Assembly (NCBI GenBank): GCA_934394615.1
Contig: CAKRRJ010000085.1
Span: 1 to 8,845, forward strand
Length of the DNA stretch: 8,845 bases
Origin: an uncultured Lachnospiraceae bacterium
GTDB lineage: Bacteria; Bacillota; Clostridia; Lachnospirales; Lachnospiraceae
Direction of reading: 5' to 3'
A program made the translations under genes and the position numbers. Every line of letters starts with the position of its first letter. Position 1 is the stretch's first letter. Below, piece after piece: positions 1 to 5,557 of this stretch. The notes below the pieces were generated by a model, which was not told where the DNA came from, did no database searches, and saw nothing but the letters and a program-made list of their open reading frames with translations.

Positions 1-2117
1 AGGCCTTCGCCGGTCAGTGCCTCGATTCTGCGGACACCTGCTGCGATACCTGCCTCAGAGAGGATCTTGAATGCATGAATCGTGCCAGTGTTAGCGACGT
101 GAGTACCACCGCAAAGCTCGGTAGAGAAATCGCCCATCTTAACCACACGGACCTTCTCACCATACTTTTCGCCAAACAGCGCCATAGCGCCGGTCTTCTT
201 CGCTTCATCCAGAGTCATCTCCTGTGTTACAACATCCAGATTCTCCTGGATCTTCTGATTTACCAGCTCCTCAACCTTTTTGATCTCCTCCGGAGTCATG
301 GCAGAGAAATGGGTAAAGTCAAAACGGAGTCTGTCCGGAGTTACCAGGGAGCCGGCCTGCTCTACATGGTCACCGAGGACGCTGCGCAGTGCCTTCTGAA
401 GCAGATGGGTTGCGCTGTGGTTCTTCTCGGTGGAACGGCGGGAGGCCTCATCTACCTTTAAGGTAACGGTCTCGCCTGCTGCCAGCATGCCGCTGGTCAT
501 GTGTCCTACATGGCCGATCTTGCCGCCCTGTAAGTGAATGGTATCCTCTACCACAAAGGTACCGTTGTTCGCGCCGGTGATCACACCGATATCGCCGCAC
601 TGGCCGCCCATGGTTCCGTAGAACGGAGTCTCCTCCACAATGATGGTTCCGCGCTGGCCGTCAGTCAGGGCTTCTACGATCTCGGTATCGGTGGTCAGAA
701 CGGAAATCCTGGACTCATGTACCAGTCTGTCGTAGCCCACGAACTTAGAGGTGATCTGAGCCGGGATGGACTGGTATACGGTTACATCCGCACCCATGTA
801 GTTGGTTGTCTTACGTGCTTTTCTTGCTTTTTCACGCTGTTCCTTCATAGCTGCCTGGAAGCCTTCCTCGTCTACGGTCAGGTTCTTCTCTTCCAGGATC
901 TCAATGGTTAAATCTAACGGGAATCCGTAGGTATCATACAGCTTGAAAGCGTTCTCGCCGGAAAGTACGGTTTCGTTCTTTGCGGACATCTCGCTCTCCA
1001 TGTCTGCCAGGATCGCAAGGCCCTGGTCGATGGTCTTGTTGAACTTCTCTTCCTCTTCCGCAAGAACCTTTAAGATCATAGCCTTCTTCTCTTCCAGCTC
1101 CGGATATCCGTCCTTGGAAAGCTCGATCACTGTCTTGGCGAGCTCCGGCATGAATCTGCCCTCAATGCCAAGCAGACGTCCATGACGTGCTGCACGGCGG
1201 ATCAGACGGCGCAGAACGTAGCCGCGGCCCTCGTTGGAAGGCATAATGCCATCGGAGATCATGAAGGTACAGGACTTTACATGGTCAGCAATGATACGCA
1301 GGGAAACATCCTTCTTGTGGTCCACCTGGTACTCTGTGTGTGCCATGGCGCAGACCTCATCCAGAAGTGCCTTGTTGGTGTCTACGGTAAACAGGGAATC
1401 CACATCCTGGACTACAACAGCCAGACGCTCCAGGCCCATACCGGTATCGATGTTCTTCTGCTTTAACTCGGTATAATTGCCATGGCCGTCGTTCTCAAAC
1501 TGGGTAAATACGTTGTTCCATACCTCGATGTAACGGTCACACTCACAGCCAACGGTACAGCCAGGCTTGCCGCAGCCGTACTTCTCACCGCGGTCATAGT
1601 AGATCTCGGAACACGGACCGCACGGACCTGCGCCATGCTCCCAGAAGTTGTCCTCTTTGCCGAAGCGGAAGATCTTCTCTGCCGGAACACCGATCTCTTT
1701 ATTCCAGATGTTAAATGCCTCGTCATCATCTAAGTAAACAGACGGATACAGACGGTCTTTCTCCAGTCCTACGACCTCAGTTAAAAACTCCCAGGACCAG
1801 TGGATTGCTTCATCTTTGAAATAATCACCGAATGAGAAGTTGCCCAGCATCTCAAAGAAGGTGCCGTGACGGGCAGTCTTACCGATGTTTTCGATATCAC
1901 CGGTACGGATACATTTCTGGCAGGTGGTCACACGTCTTCTCGGCGGAATCTCCTGTCCGGTGAAATAAGGCTTTAACGGTGCCATACCGGAGTTGATGAG
2001 GAGCAGGCTGTTGTCGTTGTGCGGCACCAGGGAAAAGCTCTTCATTGCCAGATGTCCCTTGCTCTCAAAGAATTCCAGGAACATTCTTCTCAGTTCGTTT
2101 ACTCCATACTTCTTCAC
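1..2117 (-). CDS. alaS: Alanyl-tRNA synthetase (C-terminus cut by window edge)
   Basis: AlaRS charges tRNA-Ala with alanine in the cytoplasm and hydrolyses mischarged Ser/Gly-tRNA-Ala. The frame is open for 705 codons and runs off the low edge; the family is about 875 residues, so roughly 170 residues (most of the C-Ala domain) are missing. The class II core is at the N-terminus, with the motif 2 region GNFSFGDYF near residues 88-97 and motif 3 GRGYVLRRLIRR near 295-306. The editing-domain zinc ligands HSATH (567-571) and CGGTH (669-673) are intact and sit almost exactly where E. coli has them. A Cys cluster (C182, C187, C191, C193) lies in the catalytic half. The start is GTG at 2117, ten bases after GGAGG (2128-2132); it gives the family-typical opening MKKYGVNELR, and the next in-frame ATG is 11 codons in. 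The gene follows a 41-residue membrane protein gene with no terminator between, so they probably share one transcript. Identity is certain. Confidence 0.98.
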   Translation of the reverse strand, partial: MKKYGVNELRRMFLEFFESKGHLAMKSFSLVPHNDNSLLLINSGMAPLKPYFTGQEIPPRRRVTTCQKCIRTGDIENIGKTARHGTFFEMLGNFSFGDYFKDEAIHWSWEFLTEVVGLEKDRLYPSVYLDDDEAFNIWNKEIGVPAEKIFRFGKEDNFWEHGAGPCGPCSEIYYDRGEKYGCGKPGCTVGCECDRYIEVWNNVFTQFENDGHGNYTELKQKNIDTGMGLERLAVVVQDVDSLFTVDTNKALLDEVCAMAHTEYQVDHKKDVSLRIIADHVKSCTFMISDGIMPSNEGRGYVLRRLIRRAARHGRLLGIEGRFMPELAKTVIELSKDGYPELEEKKAMILKVLAEEEEKFNKTIDQGLAILADMESEMSAKNETVLSGENAFKLYDTYGFPLDLTIEILEEKNLTVDEEGFQAAMKEQREKARKARKTTNYMGADVTVYQSIPAQITSKFVGYDRLVHESRISVLTTDTEIVEALTDGQRGTIIVEETPFYGTMGGQCGDIGVITGANNGTFVVEDTIHLQGGKIGHVGHMTSGMLAAGETVTLKVDEASRRSTEKNHSATHLLQKALRSVLGDHVEQAGSLVTPDRLRFDFTHFSAMTPEEIKKVEELVNQKIQENLDVVTQEMTLDEAKKTGAMALFGEKYGEKVRVVKMGDFSTELCGGTHVANTGTIHAFKILSEAGIAAGVRRIEALTGEG

Positions 2118-2124
2118 TTTACTA

Positions 2125-2132
2125 CTTCCTCC
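2125..2132 (-). promoter_or_regulatory. Ribosome binding site of alaS
   Basis: GGAGGAAG on the minus strand lies ten bases before the GTG codon at 2117. It settles the non-ATG start, because no ATG near the expected N-terminus has a comparable site. The site itself sits inside the open frame that continues past the stop of the upstream small gene. Confidence 0.85.
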
Positions 2133-2191
2133 GTATTATCGCCGCCGCCCGCATAGTTACAGGCAGCGGCTGGATTTTGCAGAACCGGCTT

Positions 2192-2317
2192 TTATGCGCG
2201 GTCTGCTTCTTTTTTGTCTCTGAACTTCTTGCCGCAAATAATACCCGCGTAAGCGAGTGCTGCAAAGATAACGGCTTTTACGGTATATCCAATCAGACTT
2301 GTTGCGATTGCTGCCAT
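2192..2317 (-). CDS. Small single-span membrane protein (41 aa) in front of alaS
   Basis: Function unknown. The protein has a short N-terminus, one hydrophobic span at about residues 8-28 (interrupted by Lys14, with small residues such as AALAYAG), and a strongly basic tail GKKFRDKKEADRA. By the positive-inside rule the tail should be cytoplasmic. The start is ATG at 2317, eight bases after a perfect AAGGAGG (2326-2332); an in-frame ATG at 2374 lies upstream of the promoter -10 and has no such site. A good sigma-A promoter just upstream and 74 bases to alaS downstream make it the first gene of an alaS operon. I recall that similar tiny Clostridia proteins carry the automatic label 'vanadium nitrogenase'; nothing in the sequence supports that name. 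The frame stays open for 25 codons after its TAA. That it is a real gene is likely from promoter, ribosome binding site and composition; its role is unknown. Confidence 0.82.
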   Translation of the reverse strand: MAAIATSLIGYTVKAVIFAALAYAGIICGKKFRDKKEADRA

Positions 2318-2325
2318 AATAACTT

Positions 2326-2332
2326 CCTCCTT
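2326..2332 (-). promoter_or_regulatory. Ribosome binding site of the 41-aa membrane protein
   Basis: AAGGAGG followed by eight bases and ATG at 2317. It is a near-ideal Firmicutes Shine-Dalgarno sequence and is the main reason for choosing the short start over the ATG at 2374. Confidence 0.88.
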
Positions 2333-2364
2333 ATGTTCAGAAAAATAAATCAATTCATCTTTGT

Positions 2365-2393
2365 ATCTTACCATAGGAAATCATAATTATCAA
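2365..2393 (-). promoter_or_regulatory. Sigma-A promoter for the small protein-alaS operon
   Basis: On the minus strand TTGATA (2393-2388), a 17-base spacer, then TAAGAT (2370-2365), with TG one base before the -10 (extended -10). Transcription should begin near 2358, giving a leader of about 40 bases. That is too short for a T-box, so no tRNA-sensing control of alaS is apparent at this promoter. Confidence 0.82.
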
Positions 2394-2418
2394 GTCCCTA
2401 GCAATGCCGCTTCCCGTA

Positions 2419-2454
2419 AAAAGAGGCAGGAATGTAAGAATTCCCGCCTCTTTT
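2419..2454 (-). terminator. Rho-independent terminator after the LprI-like gene
   Basis: An inverted repeat beginning eight bases after the stop codon: AAAAGAGGCGGGAAT and ATTCCTGCCTCTTTT pair over 15 positions with a single G-U wobble around a six-base loop, ending in a run of five T on the minus strand. It separates the LprI-like gene from the alaS operon promoter just downstream. Confidence 0.92.
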
Positions 2455-2461
2455 CTGAAAA

Positions 2462-3172
2462 TTATTCTGTTCCGTCCAAAATGGCTTCATAGCGCTCCGC
2501 CAGTTCATAAACACGCTTTCTGGTTATGTCCCGCAGAGAACGGATATACTCCAATTCTTCCAGTGTGCTGCCGCTCTGCTTTTTGGAATCGGACACCGCC
2601 TTGCTTTCCCGCTCGCGCACCCATTCCCGCTGTTCGGTAAAAAATGTGTTCTTGTCCTCTCCGGACAGATTCTGCCCGAGAACCTCCAGAATGCTCTGCA
2701 TCTTGGTTTCCCACAGTTTCCGTTCCGATTCTGCCGTTGTCTTCATGGCATTTGCGCTCGCGTCGGATGTGCTCTTGCTGCGTTCCTCCAGCTGTGCGTC
2801 CAGCTCGGCAAGCTGGCTTAATATGCCGGCCTTTTCGGTTTCCGGCTGCGCTTCTTTCTGCATAGAAGCCTCCCCGTCTTCGGGTCCTGCCGCTCCCAGA
2901 GCGCCTTCCATGGCAAATGGAACAGCTGCAGCTGCCTCATCCGGAAGTTTGACCGCCTCTGCGCCATTCTCCGCATCTGCTCCGGCATCCGCAGCATCAA
3001 AAGCCTGTGCACTTTCCAGATCCTGCGGCACGGCATCCAGAGCAGCCTCCGCCATAACAGCGGGAGCCTCCTGCCCGGTTACCGTGGCTGTCTGCTCCAG
3101 CGAATAGTTCGTCACGCCAATCCCGACCACACAGATCGCCGCGATGGCGACCCAGATTCCTCTCAATTTCAT
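2462..3172 (-). CDS. Membrane-anchored extracytoplasmic protein with LprI/DUF1311-like domain
   Basis: The 236-residue product opens with MKLRG and a hydrophobic segment (about residues 6-20), a signal peptide or anchor. Cys14 is preceded by AAI, which is not a proper lipobox. Residues 34-112 are a low-complexity stalk rich in Ala, Glu, Asp and Gly; 113-132 are probably helical or coiled-coil. The C-terminal part (about 146-229) follows the LprI/DUF1311 pattern: W154, then Q181-x2-W184-x3-R188, a Gly/Ser turn near 200-202, a Y-x3-LRD segment, T217 and R220. LprI of Mycobacterium tuberculosis is a lysozyme inhibitor, but that role is not shown here and the paired cysteines common in the family are absent. 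The ribosome binding site is weak (AGGA, 11 bases before ATG). The gene is monocistronic, with its own promoter candidate upstream and terminator downstream. The domain call is by pattern only. Confidence 0.85.
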   Translation of the reverse strand: MKLRGIWVAIAAICVVGIGVTNYSLEQTATVTGQEAPAVMAEAALDAVPQDLESAQAFDAADAGADAENGAEAVKLPDEAAAAVPFAMEGALGAAGPEDGEASMQKEAQPETEKAGILSQLAELDAQLEERSKSTSDASANAMKTTAESERKLWETKMQSILEVLGQNLSGEDKNTFFTEQREWVRERESKAVSDSKKQSGSTLEELEYIRSLRDITRKRVYELAERYEAILDGTE

Positions 3173-3267
3173 AAATCATTCAGTCCTGTTCTGTCATGTT
3201 CTTCCTGTTTCCGTCCTGCGGTTCTTGTCCAAAACCATGCGCAGTCCGTTTCCGATTTGCTGAACAT

Positions 3268-3296
3268 ACCATAACATAAACAGAGCTAAATGAAAA
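3268..3296 (-). promoter_or_regulatory. Candidate promoter of the LprI-like gene
   Basis: TTTTCA (3296-3291), a 17-base spacer and TATGGT (3273-3268), each matching sigma-A consensus at four of six positions. It is weak on its own, which would fit an activated promoter given the repeats just upstream. An overlapping alternative is TATGTT (3278-3273) with TTTTAT 17 bases upstream. About 90 bases of leader would precede the ATG at 3172. Confidence 0.42.
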
Positions 3297-3310
3297 TATA
3301 AAAACAAAAG

Positions 3311-3337
3311 AAGTAAAGAATCGTAAGAAAGCCTTAA
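3311..3337 (-). promoter_or_regulatory. Tandem direct repeats, candidate OmpR-family response regulator operator
   Basis: The minus strand carries three TTAC/TTAA-type half-sites in the same orientation: TTAAG at 3337, TTACG at 3326 and TTTAC at 3317, stepping 10-11 bases. This is the spacing of tandem sites bound by OmpR/PhoB-type winged-helix regulators. Read on the plus strand, TCGTAAGAAA at 3321-3330 resembles the published VanR box as I remember it. The block ends about 15 bases upstream of the candidate -35. Binding is inferred. Confidence 0.4.
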
Positions 3338-3379
3338 CAGTTTGTCCGGCCTCCGCAACCATTCCGAAAAAAGCAGCGT

Positions 3380-3862
3380 TTACGCGTCCACACCCTCATC
3401 GGTCAGAAGGTCATCTCCATCTGCCGCCGTGGTCGCAAGCTGGTCGCACCGCTCATTCTGCGGATGTCCCGCATGGCCCTTTACCCAGATAAACGTAACC
3501 CGGTGCGGGGCTTTTGCCTTTAACAGGCGCTCCCACAGGTCTATATTCTTTACCGGTCCGCTTTTTCCGCGCTTCCAGTTGTTCTTCACCCAGTTGTCAA
3601 TCCAGTGCTGGTTGAAGGCATCGGTTAAATATTTGGAATCCGAGTACAGATCCACCTCGCAGGGGCGGTTTAACGCCTCCAGCGCCACGATGGCCGCCAT
3701 CAGCTCCATCCGGTTGTTGGTGGTTTTTTTGTATCCGGCGGACAGCTCCTTTTCATGGAGCTGCCCCTTGCTGTCCGTAAAATGCAGGACTGCGCCGTAT
3801 CCTCCAGGTCCGTCCGGATTTCCCCTCGCTGAACCATCGGTGTAAATCTGTACTTTTGACAT
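3380..3862 (-). CDS. rnhA: Ribonuclease HI
   Basis: RNase HI cleaves the RNA strand of RNA-DNA hybrids (R-loops, primers) using two divalent metals. The 160-residue product closely follows E. coli RnhA (155 residues). The metal-binding carboxylates D9 (YTDGSA), E53 (NNRMEL), D75 (YSDSKY) and D140 (NERCD) and the catalytic His H130 (WVKGHAGH) are all present. The substrate-binding basic loop ([12 protein letters not shown], about 91-102) is also present, marking the bacterial type I enzyme. A one-residue insertion makes the loop NPDGPGGYG instead of NPGPGGYG. The ATG at 3862 is 11 bases after AGGAG (3878-3874), which overlaps the TAG stop of the upstream nuclease gene; only 14 bases separate the two, so they are co-transcribed and probably translationally coupled. 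No strong terminator follows. Confidence 0.98.
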   Translation of the reverse strand: MSKVQIYTDGSARGNPDGPGGYGAVLHFTDSKGQLHEKELSAGYKKTTNNRMELMAAIVALEALNRPCEVDLYSDSKYLTDAFNQHWIDNWVKNNWKRGKSGPVKNIDLWERLLKAKAPHRVTFIWVKGHAGHPQNERCDQLATTAADGDDLLTDEGVDA

Positions 3863-3876
3863 AATCTCTTATTCTC

Positions 3877-5478
3877 CTATCTGTCCCATTTGTCGCATAA
3901 TGCATTGATCTGGTCGGCAAATTTCGCCAGATCCTTGTTGGCTCCGCCCTCATTTCTGCGGATCACGCCCATCAGGCGCTCACCTGCAGCCAGAAGCCGT
4001 GCAAAGACACCGCTGGCCTTCTTCGCAGGAGCACTCTTGGCAGGAATCGGAATTCCTGCGGTCTCACGTACCCAGACACCCCCTATCAGATCAAACTCAG
4101 AACCGGAAAACGGCGCTTTGGCAGGCACGCCTGTTTTCTCGGTTAAGAGTTCCGCAAAGCGGTCGCAGACCTCATCGTTGCCATGAACCACGAAGAACTG
4201 CTGCGGTTTCTTCTCAAACGCCAGCGCCCAGGCCAACAGTCCGTTCTGATCCGCATGGCCGCTGATGTCATGAAGCACCTCAATGTGCGCCTCTACGTCG
4301 ATGCTCTCACCAAAGAGCTTGACTTCCTTTGCTCCATCCACCAGAGCCCGGCCAATGGTCCCGACTGCCTGATACCCGGCAAAGACCACACTGCACTCTT
4401 TCCGCCACAGATTGTGCTTTAAATGATGACGGATACGGCCGGCATCGCACATGCCGGAAGCGGAAATAATAACCTTTGGTTTCGCGTCGAAGTTGATGTT
4501 GATGGATTCGTCACTGGTCACAGAAAGTTTCAGGCCCGGGAAAGAAATCGGGTTGATGCCCTCCTCCACCAGTTCCCTGGTCTCCTCATCGTAGCACTCC
4601 GCCTGGTTTTCCTTGAAGACATGCGTTGCCTCCACAGCAAGCGGGCTATCCACATACACTTCGAAATTATCATGCCCGTGGATCAGGTGCTGCGTTTTGA
4701 TCTGGCGGAAGTAATAAAGGAGCTCCTGCGTCCGTCCTACCGCAAACGCCGGAATCACCACATTGCCGCCCCGGTCCAGCGTTTCCTGGACAATGCGCAC
4801 CAGTTCGGAAATATGGTCTTTGCCTTTCTGATGAAAGCGGTCACCGTAGGTGGACTCCATCACTGCGTAATCTGCCTCGCTCGTGTAGATCGGGTCGCGG
4901 ATCAGCGGTTTATTGAAGTTTCCGATATCGCCGGAAAAGACGATCTTCTTCTCCACGCCGTCCTCTTTCATCCAGATCTCAATGGAAGCGGAACCAAGCA
5001 GATGACCGATGTCCGTAAACCGGATGGACACCTCATCATTCACTTCCACGATCTCATCGTAATTATAGCCTTCAAAGTGTTCCAAAACGCCGAGTGCGTC
5101 GTTCATCTCGTATAACGGCGGAACCTCCGGGCGGCCGGCACGCCGTGCCTTACGGTTCTTCCACTCCGCGTCCATCTCCTGAATGTGCGCACTGTCCTTC
5201 AGCATGATGTTGCACAGATCGCAGGTCGCGTTCGTGGCAATGACCCTGCCCTTAAAGCCCCTCGCGTAGATGTATGGCAGCATGCCTACATGGTCGATAT
5301 GCGCATGGGTCAGGAGCACAAACTGGATATCCGACCACGGTACCGGCGGCTCCACATTCTCATAGATGTTCACGCCCTGCTCCATACCACAGTCTACCAG
5401 GAATTTGCTCGTTCCAACTTCCAGATAATGACAGCTTCCTGTTACCTCATGAGCTGCTCCGCTGAAAACCAATCTCAT
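3877..5478 (-). CDS. Beta-CASP metallo-beta-lactamase RNA-processing exonuclease family protein (YSH1/COG1236)
   Basis: A 533-residue zinc nuclease of the family that includes CPSF-73/Ysh1-like RNA-cleaving enzymes. The metallo-beta-lactamase motif THAHIDH gives H58, H60, D62 and H63; H159 (IGHLLGS) and D184 (SGDIGN) complete the metal site. The inserted beta-CASP domain has ESTYGDR (208-214), PAFAVGRTQEL (243-253) and SGMCDAGRIRHHL (341-353). The RMMBL-type end carries ISGHAD (H408) and VHGND (H432). Residues beyond about 455 form a tail with an Ala/Lys/Pro-rich linker (479-489) that I cannot assign. The ATG at 5478 lies six bases after AAAAGGAGGG; an in-frame ATG at 5529 would add 17 unlike residues and lacks a site. 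Bacterial substrates of this clade are poorly defined; pairing with RNase HI suggests RNA turnover or repair. Family call is very sure, substrate unknown. Confidence 0.95.
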   Translation of the reverse strand: MRLVFSGAAHEVTGSCHYLEVGTSKFLVDCGMEQGVNIYENVEPPVPWSDIQFVLLTHAHIDHVGMLPYIYARGFKGRVIATNATCDLCNIMLKDSAHIQEMDAEWKNRKARRAGRPEVPPLYEMNDALGVLEHFEGYNYDEIVEVNDEVSIRFTDIGHLLGSASIEIWMKEDGVEKKIVFSGDIGNFNKPLIRDPIYTSEADYAVMESTYGDRFHQKGKDHISELVRIVQETLDRGGNVVIPAFAVGRTQELLYYFRQIKTQHLIHGHDNFEVYVDSPLAVEATHVFKENQAECYDEETRELVEEGINPISFPGLKLSVTSDESININFDAKPKVIISASGMCDAGRIRHHLKHNLWRKECSVVFAGYQAVGTIGRALVDGAKEVKLFGESIDVEAHIEVLHDISGHADQNGLLAWALAFEKKPQQFFVVHGNDEVCDRFAELLTEKTGVPAKAPFSGSEFDLIGGVWVRETAGIPIPAKSAPAKKASGVFARLLAAGERLMGVIRRNEGGANKDLAKFADQINALCDKWDR

Positions 5479-5484
5479 AAAGCA

Positions 5485-5494
5485 CCCTCCTTTT
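5485..5494 (-). promoter_or_regulatory. Ribosome binding site of the beta-CASP nuclease gene
   Basis: AAAAGGAGGG, six bases before ATG at 5478. It fixes the start and excludes the longer frame from 5529. A small hairpin lies directly upstream (5498-5511). Confidence 0.88.
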
Positions 5495-5557
5495 GTATGC
5501 GGGTTGCCGCAAAACTGAGCCCTCCACATTCCGGGTCCAATTTTGTGGCAGCCACAG

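Noticed and set aside
2318..2461. T-box or other riboswitch ahead of alaS
   Set aside because: T-boxes often control synthetase genes in Firmicutes, but the leader from the identified promoter is only about 40 bases and no T-box sequence (such as the AGGGUGG core) is present.
2526..3107. 193-codon Ser/Ala-rich plus-strand frame opposite the LprI-like gene
   Set aside because: The low-complexity composition mirrors the GC-rich Ala/Glu stalk codons of the minus-strand gene, which has an anchor segment, a recognisable domain and a terminator in the right place.
3180..3362. 60-codon minus-strand frame with a hydrophobic centre between rnhA and the LprI-like gene
   Set aside because: The Phe/Ser-rich centre is the AT-rich promoter region read as protein, there is no ribosome binding site before its first codon, and it covers the putative operator and promoter.
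3366..3390. Possible rnhA terminator
   Set aside because: A run of six T follows the rnhA stop on the minus strand, but the only stem before it is GCG-TAAA-CGC, too short to call.
4423..5115. 230-codon open frame on the plus strand
   Set aside because: It lies wholly antisense to the beta-CASP nuclease active-site region, has no ribosome binding site or family resemblance, and its frame is open because of the codon bias of the real gene.
5531..5557. Possible spoIVA terminator
   Set aside because: TGTGG-CTG-CCACA forms a five-pair hairpin just after the stop codon, but it is followed by AAAATTGG rather than a U run.
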